The notes under the pieces: model-generated
Databases searched by the model: none
What the model was told of the DNA's origin: nothing
What the model saw: only the letters and a program-made list of their open reading frames with translations
Made by a program: the position numbers and the translations under genes
Source of the DNA: Helianthus annuus
Taxonomy: Eukaryota; Streptophyta; Magnoliopsida; Asterales; Asteraceae
Direction: 5' to 3'
NCBI RefSeq assembly: GCF_002127325.2
Contig: NC_035438.2
Location: 92,724,448-92,788,447, forward strand
DNA: 64,000 bases
Shown here: positions 1-12,530 of the stretch, one piece after another
How the letters are laid out: each line of letters opens with the position of its first letter
Position numbering within the stretch: position 1 is the stretch's first letter

Positions 1-14
1 TCTGGCAGAGGAGG

Positions 15-3001
15 ATGGGTCACATCCTCGCTCAACAAAGCACAGGTTGTTGGAGGTCTGTCGTCTTTGGTCCCCATGTTCCTACAGTGCCAAGCGCTGA
101 AGATACTAAAAAGTTCGTTCCAAAACCAGTTGAAAACTATACCGAAACCGACTTTCAAAAGATCGAACTAGATGCTAAAGCGTTTAGCATCATAGCTTCA
201 GCGCTGCCCAATGAAATATATGCTGGACTGTTACACTGTAACAGTGCCAAAGAGTTGTGGGACGCGCTTAAGAAACAGTTTGGGGGAACCGAAGAAGTCA
301 TAGAAAACAATAGGGAAATCCTGAACCAACAGTATGAATCATTTTGTTATGTTAAAGGTGAATCACTGACGCAACAATTTGAGCGTTTCAGTTGTCTCAT
401 CAGTGAACTGAGGCTTGTTAAAACCACTTTTACAAACTCAACTTAAAATAGCAGGTTCCTCAGGTCACTGCCAGAAAAATGGGACACCATAGCTTTTGTC
501 ACCCGAAATTCACCTGAGTTCAAGGATCTGACCTTGACCCAACTTCACGGTCGACTCCTGACCTACGAAAGGGAGTTGAACCAGAAAAGGAAGTTACAAG
601 AGTCAGGAAAAACCGTTGATGATTATACATTCGGTAACACTGCTCTTTTGGGTCAAGAAGAATCTGGGAGTAGTGGTAAGGATCAGGGTTATGATCACTT
701 CATTGACATAACTGCTGGTGCAAATTTTAACAACCCTGATCCTCACTCTACAAGTTATGCATTCACTGCAAACGAAAACCAGATGTCAGACAATCTAAGC
801 TTTGAACTAAATGATCTACAACATTTTGACCCCACTGATTTAGAGGAAATGGACATCCTGCATCAACTGGCCTTGCTAAGTGTTAGAACTAGCAAATTTT
901 ATAAAAGAACAGGGCGAAAATTCCCAGGTTTGCATGGGAATCTAAGGGTTGGGTTGGATAAATCGAAAATCAAGTGCTACAAGTGTAATAGGTTGGGACA
1001 CTTTGCTAGGGAATGTAGGAGTCAAACTACTGGTCCCATAATCACTCATCCTAGCTCAAATCCTAGACCTCAAAATCAAGGCACTGTGCATTATACCCAA
1101 TATGCCCCAGCAGCTCAAGTGAACACTGCTCACTATGCTGCTGCCCCTGTGCCAGTGCACTATGTCCAAACCACTGTTCCACAAATCCAATATGTTCAAA
1201 CCCCTGTCCCTCAGGCACAAGTGCAGCCTGCACCTCAAACCACTGCTCCAGCAGCAGTACAACCAGATCAACAAAGTTTTTTCACTCAAGGGTTTGTTGA
1301 CTGGAGCAGTATGCCTGAAGACCTAAGTGATGAAAATTTTCACTCTATGCTTCAAATGTTTCTTCTAATAATGAATTTTGTTTGATGGCATTAGAGTCAA
1401 TACAGGAGGGGGTTGAAACTGAGGAGGAACAGCTGGAAACTGAAACAGTGGATGAGGTGACTGAAGCAGTGGTTACTGCTGTGGCTGGTGAACTACTGTT
1501 GGAAGAAAGTGCAGGTACCCTGATTGAACCACTGACAGACCCATGGTCCGAAGAAAACAAGGAAGAGAAGAAAGAAGAAAAAGCAGGTGAGAAAGAAGAA
1601 GGAGCTGAAGATGAAGAAGATCCTCAATGTGATTGTGCAATGATGGCTGCTGCCAAGGTATCACCTCAAGTTCTTGAAAAACTGTGTTCTGACAATTGCA
1701 TTATTGCTTTTGCTAACATCAAAGAGGTGAATGAAAACCTTCGGGATAAAATCTTATCTGATGAAGTCAAATTTGAAAGATCTCTAAAAGAACTTAAAAA
1801 CAAATTGGCTGAAAAGGACAAAGAGATTAGCAGCATGAAAGAAGAGCAGAGCATAACCAAAACCCAACTCCAAACTTTGGTAGAGAAATACCAGGTTTGC
1901 AAAAAGGAGTTAAAATCCACCCAGATCACATGTGAGAGATGGGTGGAATCATGCAAAGGGTATGAGGTTATGCTTGAGAAACAGATAAAAAGCAATGTGA
2001 AATTTGGGGTTGGTTATAGAAAACATGATGATGAAAACACTGCTTTTGAAAAATCTGTTTCAACCACTGATGTAACCACTGAGTTCATCCCCACAAACAA
2101 GAATGGCCAAGAAGTGAAAATCACTAACAAACTAGGTAACAAAATCACACTTGACAGACCATTGGGATCCCCTACTTTTGAGGAGCTTGAAAATCATCAG
2201 TTTAAACCAAAATGGTCTGATGAGTGTGATATTCTTGAAAATTTCAAGCCAATGGATTTTACATCAACTGATGGTGTTAAAGCTCCAAAAGCTAAAGTCA
2301 TACCTCTCAAGGACATCCCAGCAGTGGTTAAAACCTCTGCTGCAAAGGAGTCGGAAAAGAGAAAGAAGAAAGAAAAAATTGATAACTTGTTTCGTGAATT
2401 CTGTGAGAAAAGGAATCATCTAACAAAAGACTGTTTCCATTTAAAAGCTTATGATATAAACAGAACAAGTGTCATTGTTCCAGCAGAAAGCTGCATTGTC
2501 TGTGGTAAAACAAACCACAAAACTCAAGCATGTGTGTATCTCAAAAACTTTGATGCGAAAAAGAATGAGTACCTTGCTAAAACATCCTTGAGTCCATCAT
2601 CATCATCATCATCTGTCAAATTCACCAAGAAACAACCACTGTTTGTACCAGTTCAAACAGCTGTCACAAAACAGCTGAACCAAACATCTGTCAAAAGAGA
2701 TGTTCATGTTATTGATGCACCCCCTGCCAATCAGTTCAGAAAAGGCAAGGAAAAACAGTCTTACCAAAGGATTCCACACGTTTATGAGGCCTACAAAAGG
2801 CCCTCTAAACCTAAAGTGAATAGGCATCCTTTTGGTTATCAGCAGGTGATTGGTCAAGACCCTCAACAGTGGTTAGAAAGAAACAACACTAAAACTGTCC
2901 AAACCCCTGACCTAACCATTGTCCATCACTCTGCATTCATACCAGACACTGCTGAATCCCCATCCAAAGCCCTGTTGGCTTTGGAGCCCTTAATGAACTA
3001 A
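15..3001 (+). pseudogene. Element A gag polyprotein, broken
   Basis: This is the capsid/nucleocapsid gene of a copia element. The N-terminal part is a copia gag (UBN2-like) domain, with the typical stretch KELWDALKKQFGGTEE. A CX2CX4HX4C zinc knuckle (CYKCNRLGHFAREC) lies near nt 981-1022 and another (CIVCGKTNHKTQAC) near 2496. Between them are P/Q-rich, acidic and coiled-coil stretches. The frame is interrupted by TAA at 444-446, with the same frame resuming at once, and by a probable one-base deletion near 1348 that shifts to the frame read from 1382. It ends at TAA 2999-3001, in a different frame from pol. The first 70 nt or so do not look like the usual gag start, so the true 5' end is uncertain. 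Confidence 0.8.
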
Positions 3002-3021
3002 TCCTTTTACTTCATGTGCAG

Positions 3022-4235
3022 GGAGCTTCTGCATGCTTTGAAAGTCTTTGGTATGTAGATAGTGGAGGCTCCAGGCACATGACAGGATGTAAAGCCCTCC
3101 TCAAAGACTTTAAAATCCATGGAGGGGGTGATATATCCTTTGGGAATAATAGTAAAGGGAAAGTTCTAGGGTCTGGTACAGTGCAATCTGGTAATGTAAA
3201 ATTTGAAAATGTCAATCTAATAGACAATCTAAAATTCAACCTTCTGAGTGTATCACAGATGAGTGACAAAGGGTTTGGGTCATTCTTCACAAAAGATTGT
3301 TGTAGGATTGTTGGACCAGAAATGGTCAAAAGATTGAAGCAATAATCAAATCTGGTCAAACTAAACTTGTTGCTCAAAGAAGTGGCAATGTTTATGTTGT
3401 TGATATGTCAAAAGAGTGTCCTAGAGCTGATGCCTGTCTGTTTTCAGCTGCCTCTAACAAAGAGACAGAACTTTGGCACAGAAGGCTGGGGGACATAAAT
3501 CTTAAGACAATCAGTGAAATTTCAAAAAATGGTTTGGTGAGAGGCCTACCACAAAAATTGTTTTCATGTCCTAAACATTGCATTTCCTGTTTAAAAGGAA
3601 AACAGCATAAAAGTTCTTTCAAGTCCATTGAAGAGTCCAAAACAACCCAGTGTTTGCAAATGCTACACATGGATTTGTTTGGCCCAGTTCAAGTCATGAG
3701 CCTCAAAAAGAAAAGATATTGTTTGGTTATTGTTGATGACTTTTCTAGGTTTACATGGACTTTCTTTTTGCACTCCAAAGATGAAACTGTAGGCATTTTG
3801 CAAGACTTTGTGACACAGGTTGAAAAGCAATTTGACCTTCCAGTAAAAAGCTTCAGGAGTGACAATGGCACAGAATTTAAAAATAAGGAGTTAGATGCCT
3901 TCTGTGTGAAGAAAGGGATTATAAGGCAGTATAGCATCCCTAGAACACCAGAGCAAAATGGGGTGGTTGAAAGAAAGAACAGAACTTTGATTGAGGCTGC
4001 CAGAACTATGCTTGCAGATTCAGGTTTGCCATTAACTTTCTGGGCAGAGGCAGTAAACACTGCTTGCTATGTCCAGAACAGAGTTTTAATAAACCCCAGG
4101 CACAAAAAGACTGCTTATGAAATTCTGTATAAAATCAAACCACTGATCTCATATTTCAAGGTGTTTGGCTGCCCATGCTTTATTTTGAACTTAAAAGATT
4201 CTATTTCAAAATTTGCAGCCAAAATTGATTGTGGT
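3022..4235 (+). pseudogene. Element A pol, first part: protease and integrase, cut by element B
   Basis: The aspartic protease motif VDSGGSRHMTG opens the ORF. A one-base shift near 3325-3330 moves the reading to the frame of 3405. The pre-integrase zinc domain reads LWHRRLGDIN ... CISC; the second zinc histidine of the usual LWHRRLGHIN is Asp here. The integrase core shows MDLFGP, DDFSRFTW, SDNGTEF and NGVVERKNRTLIE, so the D, D and E positions are present. The frame runs into GGT (4233-4235), the right part of the target duplicated by element B, and resumes in phase at 14651. B is therefore the only break at that point. An in-phase AG acceptor-like site (3020-3021) lies immediately before codon GGA at 3022. 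Confidence 0.85.
4231..4235. repeat. Target site duplication of element B, left copy (GTGGT)
   Basis: GTGGT directly precedes the LTR and equals 14646-14650. Confidence 0.95.
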
Positions 4236-5495
4236 TGTCACACCCCGACCACGTAGGACATACAAAACGTGGCGGAAATGTCGGGGAGTGTTGTAACAGA
4301 ATCAATTGTTTCAAATCCATGGAAAATGGAGTTTCGTTTTATTAATCAAATATGAAAGTATACTTTGTTTAAACAAGAACTAAAGAGTACATAACATTAA
4401 TTAACTAGTTCTTGTCTCGTTTTAGGTCACTAAGGCACAGGTCCGCCTAAGTATGTCTTGATAAGTCTTATGCATCATTTCCTGAAAACACATGTGAAAA
4501 TAGGTACGTCAGCATAAAAATGCCTGTGAGATACATTGGTTTTATGAAAACGGAATTCATGACTTATGTTTGAGAAAATGTCTAGTCATGAACCTTGTAA
4601 TTTGCTTTGTCTTGTAAATCATTTGAAAAACGATAAAATCAGATGATATGTATAAATAAGAAGACACTTTATGGTTAAACGGATAACCATGTAAAATGTG
4701 TTTGTATAAGATAAGTCGTTTGTAAAAACAATGTCTCGTGAAAAGTGTGTTATTTGTATAAAATGTCATCTGTCTAAATTGAAATGATTTAGATAACGCT
4801 AAGATATGTAATATTATACAAACATTTATATATATGAAGTACCAGCGGCGTATCCACCATGTTTGCATCATATTACATACTCCACGTTACTCAAACCATT
4901 TACCCAAACCATCCACCATGTAAGATTGTTCTTGTATAACTCAATTGTTTATTGTGTAAACCATGTCAAATGTCTATGTTCAATGTAAATCACCAAATGT
5001 GTATGTCAATGTCAACGTGTTTATGTTCAATGTAAATCATGTAATGTGTATCCCAAAATGTATCATGTATGGTAAGCGAAATGTATCAACTTAAACCATA
5101 TGTAAAATGCACAAAACAAGTCGCTGAAGTAAAACGTGGTTTAAATCAACGTTATGTTCTGTGGAAGAATGCATGCTCTATTGATATTAACATTTATGCG
5201 GTATTGTGAAATATGCATACATCCAAGCCTTGAGACTGTGGCGATAAACCCTTAAACAAATTAAAGGTTTATCTAAGTTATGTATATCGAATTCGGTCAT
5301 TCCTTACAATCCTATCAAACCCAGGACTTCAGGAACGGGAGTTGTCAATTCCTATGGTACCACTTCCTACTAACGAACGGCGTAGCTAATGTTAATGAAT
5401 GTATTGTCCCATGTTAAACAAACCAAATGTCATAACAAAATGAAGGCATGTGATGTAAACAATTGTACTAAGTATGCTAAGTAAACATACGAAGC

Positions 5496-5692
5496 AGAAA
5501 TGTTCATGTAAATCAATGTGTCCATATGCTGAGTAAACATATGCAACAAAAATGTTCATGTAAATCAATGTGTCCATATGCTGAGTAAACATATGCAACA
5601 AAAATGTTCATGTAAATCAATGTGTCCATATGCTGAGTAAACATATACAACAAAAATGTAATGTAAATCAATGTACTAAGTACGCACACAAT
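5496..5692. repeat. 52-bp tandem repeat in element B 3' LTR
   Basis: About three units with the core tccatatgctgagtaaacat start at 5521, 5573 and 5625, followed by a decayed unit. The same array is in the other LTR. Confidence 0.9.
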
Positions 5693-6927
5693 GGGCATAC
5701 ATAGCATGAAATGTAATGAAATCGTGTACTATAATGTACTAACAACATAGCAGGCATATGACGTGAAAACATGTAAAGCATGAAAGTAACAGATAGGCAC
5801 ATGTGTTTCACCCCAAAACAGTTTAGAAAACAGTAAAAGAGGGGTTCAATGTACTCACCTGAGATTGCTTTGGAGTTCTTGTATAATAACCAGATAATGC
5901 TAAAGATCACGGGATATCAAACGGCACCTAATAGGTAGCTATGTTAATATACCGGACCAAATCGGAAGGATCGGATAGTATGCGGGTTCGTAAACCAAAC
6001 GAGTATGGAGGCTCGTGTAATATGGTTTAACAAAGCCTACATACTAAAATGAAACCTAGCCTAAGTGCTTGCGACCCATTACGACCCGTTTAGGTAGCTT
6101 ATGCTACCTTACGCGTCGTTCGCGTAGAACGCGTCTGGAACGCCTAACATCGTGACCACAAGGTATAACCTCGGAAGGTTATAGCTATGGTCACCTAATG
6201 TGTTTGGTCGGATCCTAATGATCGACCAAATGGGTCGGGTTCGAAAGTATAAGCGATGGTTTAGATCGCTTACCTTACGACCCTATATAAGCACTAAACT
6301 AAAAGTGACGAGCTAAGCATGTTAGAACATGCTTAACTAAGATTAGAAAACAGGTTTGGCATCAAAACAAACGGCTTTGATGCTCACGAGTAGTTTGGTT
6401 ACAAAATATGCAAGAATGCACATTTTGGCCGAAACTACGACTCGTCACTGAGCCTAGATAACGTGGTAATCAGTAGGTATAGTCACTACGGACTATAACC
6501 ATGGTGATCACACTCACGTTATGAAGTTCCATGAACTTCGGGTTGACCATAGGCTGGTCAACGCAGAAAGTCAACAAAACGTTGACTTTCGGACTCGAAA
6601 AGCGAATAAAAGAACGAAAGAATACTTACGGAGGGTCCCCGAATGCTAATCTAGATCAAAATGGCTCAGGTATGAAACAATGGTTCCAACTTAGAGCCTT
6701 TAGATCAGATTGTGTGAGTTTTTAGCAAAATGGGGGGGGGTATTTATAGGAAAGCCGTTAGGATCGTTTCTTGATTTTCGTGCCACGATCCTAAGCGTCC
6801 ACTTGTCAAAATGTTGTGGTTACTGAAAATGGCCCTTGGCTCTTGATTGGGTGAAAGGGCATTGCCCCTTGAACAAACGAAAGGCCAACTGCAAGTGGAT
6901 TCAATGAATCTGCTGTACTGGGGACTC

Positions 6928-6965
6928 CTTACGGACCGTATGGGTTTTGGCTTACGGTCCGTAAG
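6928..6965. repeat. 13-bp perfect dyad in element B 3' LTR
   Basis: CTTACGGACCGTA at 6928-6940 and its reverse complement at 6953-6965 surround a 12-nt loop. It lies about 180 bp upstream of the TATA box in element orientation. Confidence 0.9.
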
Positions 6966-7807
6966 CCCTTAGTTTGGCAGATTTATAGTTTTGGTCCCTG
7001 CAGCTCCAAAACTTGGTATTTGATGCATTTTTGACACGTTTAAGCCCCGTTAACCCCATTTCAAAGCTCTAAAATGATGTTAAAGTATAGGGAACTTAAA
7101 ATGTGCTCAAAAATATCCCGGATGTCGGTTCGTTTGGCCGTACGGTCGCGATGTTCGGTTAATTACGAGTGAATGCGCATAAGCGCGAAAGACGATCCAA
7201 ATTGCGCAACGAATGGATTTTTCTCATGCCATACACTAAGGCATAATATAAGGATGCTTAAATAAATTTTTGGATGTCCGGATGTATTCAGAACGTAAGT
7301 TATGCGCAAAAGTGCAAACTTGTGCACTTTTTGACACTTTTAGCCCCTGAATGATCCAAAAGTTTGTTTTAGCATACCAAACCTCTCAAAGCCTATTTCT
7401 AAGCTATGTAAAGGATATTTATGGTATGTTTAACTTATGGACATGTTCCGGAATGTTTGTTACAGTTCAAATTGGCATACTTTCGCAGTTTGTCAAGTTT
7501 AGTCCCTGTAAGCGAATTAACTTGTTTTTGCCATACCAAAGCCTTCAAAACTTATTTCTAAGTTATGTAAGGGTTATTTAAGGTATGTTGAGTATATGTT
7601 GATGTTCCGGAGTATTTGTCGCATTAAACTGAGTACGTTTTATGCACCAGTTTGCGTATAATTCTCTAGAAAGCGATTTAGAGCTTGAAATCGAACAAGA
7701 GTTGATATGTGCAAACGATACACATATTTATATATGTCCAAAGTATGAAATACAATATTTCATTGGTTTGGCGTTTGTTTGATGGTTGAAGTGACACAGG
7801 TGTCACA

Positions 7808-7843
7808 GTCTCCCCTACTTTAGGAAATTTCATCCCGAAATTT
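7808..7843 (-). other. Element B polypurine tract and upstream hairpin
   Basis: The minus strand reads a purine-rich tract ending in GGGGAGAC next to the LTR. Just before it, at 7843-7825, is AAATTTCG-GGA-TGAAATTT. The hairpin and tract occur in the same place in C and D. Confidence 0.9.
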
Positions 7844-9340
7844 AGTTTTAGAGGAAACTTGTGAAGACAGCCGTGACGGTTTCGCTTTCAGACAAATCCA
7901 TTGAACCCTTAGGTAAAACTCTGGGCCATGTTAGGATCCATAGCGAAAATTTCAACCCACAAAGTGAAGTCCTTGTAGTAACAAAACATGGAGTTTCGAA
8001 CTACGGGCAGGAGAACATTTCCCGTGAAGAGTTATCATAGGAAACTTGTGTGTGCTTGAAATCAGAATTGGGGAGTGTAAGGATAAATGACATGGGTCAA
8101 AATCCAAGACTTCTCCCGTATCATTACTCTTGTCACTGTAGACCTTAACACATGACATAACTTTCTGTGCACTGAATTCCATAATTATGTAGGCCTCCAT
8201 AATTACGTACTTCCTTGCACAGTCCGCACAGTTCATTTCATAATGCGTATGGGAAAAAAATCAAACGAATAATCTCTTCAGCTAAACTACCCAAGAGAAA
8301 TATTTAACTACATCAACGTAGGACATCTTTAACTAGATTGTCGAGCCAATCTATTTAACTTAGATCGACGTAGGATCTCTTTAACTAGACCACCCGAGGG
8401 CCTTTTTAACTATATCAACGCATGATATATTCAACTAGATTGTCGAACCAATCTCTTTAACTTAGATCAACAAATGATCTATTTAACTAAACTACCCACG
8501 GAGAATATTTAACTAAACTACCCATGGGGAATATTTAACTACATCGACGTAGGATGTCTTTAACTAGATTGTCGAACCAATCTCTTCAACTATATCAACA
8601 CATATTGCCCTTAAACTTTGGAATAGTACTTTATAATCCAAGGGACATAACTACAACGTAGAAGTCCATTAAGGATTTAAGATAGTACCTTTTTTGGAAA
8701 TCCTACTACGAATCCCTCATATGAAGGTATGAAAGATTCTATGAGGATTTGGATAGCGAATATCCAGAGTATACAGAAACACAAAATGCATATATGGAAA
8801 GACAAGATGTATAAACACATAGTCACATAACCACATAATTGTTTATCTAGATCTCAAATTTGTTAATTTGTTTTATTGATTACGTACATGAATTTAAAGC
8901 ACACTAGGAATCCATTTCATGGATTTCATTCGGTACTTTAAACATTAGCAAGAATCTAACTATGAAGATAGAAAGATCTCCTATAAATTCGATTTCATTT
9001 TCAAGAAAACGCAATTTTCGAATTAAGGTACAATAATTTTTGAATATACGGAAATACCCTTAGGTACCCTATTAAGAATTTATAGTGGTACTTTGGGTAT
9101 TCGTGGGAAACACAAGAGATAATAAAATGGAAGAAATTACGGGGTAGTCTGTTCTTCAAGGAATACGGTTCCTTGATTGTTGGTATTGTAGAGGATACGT
9201 TGTTTATACATGACATCACATTTGTACATTGCAATGTAGAATAAAAGATTTATTTATAAACAACAACAACTGTTTCATGGACCTTGACTACAAAAGAAAA
9301 TAATACATAAGGTTTGATTATCTCTAAACAACATTGTCTT
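7844..9340 (-). other. Element B non-coding interior in place of pol
   Basis: About 1.5 kb separates gag from the PPT without any pol similarity. The strand-independent hairpin array at 8335-8583 is its main structure. The rest is AT-rich with short imperfect repeats. It may be the remains of an ancestral 3' untranslated region. Confidence 0.7.
8335..8583. repeat. Array of short hairpins in element B
   Basis: Units of 24-26 bp start with TTTAACTA or a variant, and several hold an inverted repeat. These are AGATTG/CAATCT at 8335-8352, 8437-8454 and 8566-8583; AGATC/GATCT at 8362-8378; TATATCA/TGATATA at 8411-8429; TAGATCA/TGATCTA at 8463-8481; and ACATC/GATGT at 8541-8557. Stems differ in sequence yet stay paired. 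Other units (near 8310, 8385, 8490, 8515) do not pair well. Confidence 0.75.
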
Positions 9341-10453
9341 CTAGTTGGTCCGATGCTCATCCTTGCGCTGGATTCGCATTAGCAATCTTTGGGCAATTTC
9401 CCGGAAATGGCCCATTTCGTCACAGTTGAAGCAAGGACCTAGTGGAAGACGAGCTTGAGCAGGATTTACTTGAGGTTGGTTTGGACCACCTTGGTTTGGG
9501 GTAAATCGACAAGCATTTGCCAGGTGACCAAGTCGCCCACACGATGCACATAAACGACACTGTAAGTGAGCTAAGTGGTGTGCATTACATCTGTCGCATA
9601 TCGGTGCAGTACCGGCATAAGGTTTCTTTGCAGGAGGTTGAGTTGGTTGGTTGCGGGTGTTTTGGTTGGGTTGAGCAGCAATCGCAAAATTCTGCGAAGC
9701 CTTACGCTTCTTAGACTTCTCAGGGGATCCAGTCTGTTCATCCATGGTCTTTGATTCCTCGATTGGCTTCTTGTCACCCTTTCAAAAAAGTTTATGCTTT
9801 CTGATCTGCGATTCAGTCAAGGTTGCAGATAGCTCAATGGCCTGACGGAGTGTGGTAGGGTTGCTACCAGTGACAATGTCTTGTACCGAGTCAGGCAGGC
9901 CGTCGATGTACCTTTCGATAGCATTGTCGAGTGGGGCGACCATAGTCGGGCAAAGTAAACTCAACTCCTCAAACCTATCAGTATATGCCCTGTGTTCGCC
10001 ACTATCTTGTTTCAAATCATCAAACTCCTTCTCCAACGCTCGTTGTTCATGACGAGGACAAAACTCCCTCATCATAAGAGCTCTCAGTTCAGCCCATGTT
10101 TGTGCTAGAGCAACATCTGCACCACGGTCTCTCATTACCCCGTTCCACCATGTAAGAGCCCTCTTCTGAAACACACTCGAAGAAAACTCGACCTTGCGAT
10201 TATCCGGACACTGTACGTGGCGAAAGGTATTCTCGATGCTCTCGAACCATTGAAGAAGCCCAGTTGCTCCCTCGGAACCACTAAACTTGAGTGGTTTAGC
10301 CGAGTTAAAGTTCTTGAAATTGCATGTACCATTGTTGTTGTTGTTGGCTTGGTTCCATTGAGCAAAGAGATTTGGGAATTGAGCAGCCATCTGCTGCGCA
10401 ATAATTTATGCCAGCTCGGCAGTTGCTATCTGGTGTTCGCGTCGAGGAGGCAT
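9341..10453 (-). pseudogene. Element B gag, broken
   Basis: The ATG at 10453-10451 opens MPPRREHQ, the usual Tekay-type gag start. TAA at 10408-10406 (codon 16) and TGA at 9784-9782 interrupt one otherwise continuous frame. The Retrotrans_gag core is clear (LKFSGSEGATGLLQWFESIENTFRHVQCP, ALTWWNGVMRDRG, LMMREFCPRHEQRALEKEFDDLKQ, RYIDGLPDSVQDIV). A C/H-rich zinc region follows (CDRCNAHHLAHLQCRLCASCGRLGHLANAC) and then a last knuckle CFNCDEMGHF whose final Cys is lost by a one-base shift near 9397. In the other frame the expected Cys-Pro-Lys appears. Homology ends just where protease would begin. Confidence 0.88.
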
Positions 10454-11044
10454 TCTAAAAGAGGAAAACATGAAAGGAAACAAATAAAATGGTATTGGGT
10501 AAGAATAGGATGTTACAATCACCGACCGTAATCACGGTTGATGGTCATTTGTTTGAATCATGAATCAAACAAACAACACCAAGGCTGAATCAAAGCAAAT
10601 AGATCCTCATAGTGTATCGCGAAGACATGCTCGCCTATAAGTGGACACTCACCCCAAGAGTTCCCAGGTAAGAGTGACTGGTCCGATTATGTGGATTTGT
10701 ACGAACACTCTAACCTTAGACAGAAAACCCAGGGTACATGCATTCAATCTTCTAGTTCGCACGTGTTCACACTATTTAGGACCCAAAACTTTGACGAGAG
10801 TTTTGAAAATTCAAAGGGGTTCAAAACCTTATAACAGAGGGTTCAAAACCTAGTAATCAATCATCCTAGAACAGATGATTGGTTTTCAAAGCGGTTTTGA
10901 AATTTATGTTCTTGTTGTGGTCGTCGCCTAAGGATAGGTGACGGTATTGTTTTATGACTAAACGCAAGTAAACTCGCGTTAGGGTCCTAGGAAAGTTATA
11001 GACTAGGTCAAAGCATTACTAATAACCTAATTCCCTATAACCAT
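10454..11044 (-). other. Element B untranslated leader with splice-acceptor-like site
   Basis: I see no coding sequence here. Its last bases on the minus strand are TTTTCCTCTTTTAG, a strong pyrimidine-rich acceptor ending at 10455, one base before the gag ATG (10453). Confidence 0.6.
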
Positions 11045-11058
11045 TGGCTCTGATACCA
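11045..11058 (-). other. Primer binding site of element B
   Basis: The minus strand reads TGGTATCAGAGCCA a few bases inside the LTR end, complementary to the 3' end of initiator tRNA-Met. Confidence 0.93.
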
Positions 11059-12327
11059 ACTTTTCTGTCACACCCCGACCACGTAGGACATACAAAACGT
11101 GGCGGAAACGTCGGGGAGTGTTGTAACAGAATCAGTTGTTTCAAATCCATGGCAAATGAAGTTTCGTTTTATTAATCAAATATGAAAGTATACTTTGTTT
11201 AAACAAGAACTAAAGAGTACATAACATTAGTTAACTAGTTCTTGTCTCGTTTTAGGTCACTAAGGCACAGGTCCGCCTAAGTATGTCTTGATAAGTCTTA
11301 TGCATCATTTCCTGAAAACACATGTGAAAATAGGTACGTCAGCATAAAAATGCCTGTGAGATACATTGGTTTTATGAAAACGGAATTCATGACTTATGTT
11401 TGAGAAAATGTCTAGTCATGAACCTTGTAATTTGCTTTGTCTTGTAAATCATTTGAAAAACGATAAAATCAGATGATATGTATAAATAAGAAGACACTGT
11501 ATGGTTAAACGGATAACCATGTAAAATGTGTTTGTATAAGATAAGTCGTTTGTAAAAACAATGTCTCGTGAAAAGTGTGTTATTTGTATAAAATGTCATC
11601 TGTCTAAATTGAAATGATTTAGATAACGCTAAGATATGTAATATTATACAAACATTTATATATAGGAAGTACCAGCGGCGTATCCACCATGTTTGCATCA
11701 TATTACATACTCCACGTTACTCAAACCATTTACCCAAACCATCCACCATGTAAGATTGTTCTTGTATAACTCAATTGTTTATTGTGTAAACCATGTCAAA
11801 TGTCTATGTTCAATGTAAATCACCAAATGTGTATGTCAATGTCAACGTGTTTATGTTCAATGTAAATCATGTAATGTGTATCCCAAAATGTATCATGTAT
11901 GGTAAGCGAAATGTATCAACTTAAACCATATGTAAAATGCACAAAACAAGTCGCTGAAGTAAAACGTGGTTTAAATCAACGTTATGTTCTGTGGAAGAAT
12001 GCATGCTCTATTGATATTAACATTTATGCGGTATTGTGAAATATGCATACATCCAAGCCTTGAGACTGTGGCGATAAACCCTTAAACAAATTAAAGGTTT
12101 ATCTAAGTTATATATATCGAATTCGGTCATTCCTTACAATCCTATCAAACCCAGGACTTCAGGAACGGGAGTTGTCAATTCCTATGGTACCACTTCCTAC
12201 TAACGAACGGCGTAGCTAATGTTAATGAATGTATTGTCCCATGTTAAACAAACCAAATGTCATAACAAAATGAAGGCATGTGATGTAAACAATTGTACTA
12301 AGTATTCTAAGTAAACATACGAAGCAG

Positions 12328-12530
12328 AAATGTTCATGTAAATCAATGTGTCCATATGCTGAGTAAACATATGCAACAAAAATGTTCATGTAAATCAATG
12401 TGTCCATATGCTGAGTAAACATATGCAACAAAAATGTTCATGTAAATCAATGTGTCCATATGCTGAGTAAACATATGCAACAGAAATGTAATGTAAATCA
12501 ATGTACTAAGTACGCACATAATGGGCATAC
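12328..12530. repeat. 52-bp tandem repeat in element B 5' LTR
   Basis: This is the counterpart of 5496-5692 with the same unit number, so it predates insertion. Confidence 0.9.

Larger units (their letters stand above)
4236..7807 (-). repeat. Element B 3' LTR (3572 bp)
   Basis: This is nearly identical to 11066-14645. It contains a 52-bp tandem repeat (5496-5692), a TATAAATA box on the minus strand (6741-6748) beside a G run, and a 13-bp dyad (6928-6965). Small ORFs inside lack similarity to anything I recognise. Confidence 0.95.

Noticed and set aside
5496..5692. Regularly spaced repeats considered as a CRISPR-like array
   Set aside because: Units are adjacent tandem copies without variable spacers, within an LTR of a plant element.
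4557..5910. Minus-strand ORFs of 64-104 aa in the B LTR, repeated at 11387-12740
   Set aside because: They are duplicated only because the LTR is duplicated, are of low complexity (tandem repeat translation) and show no domain.
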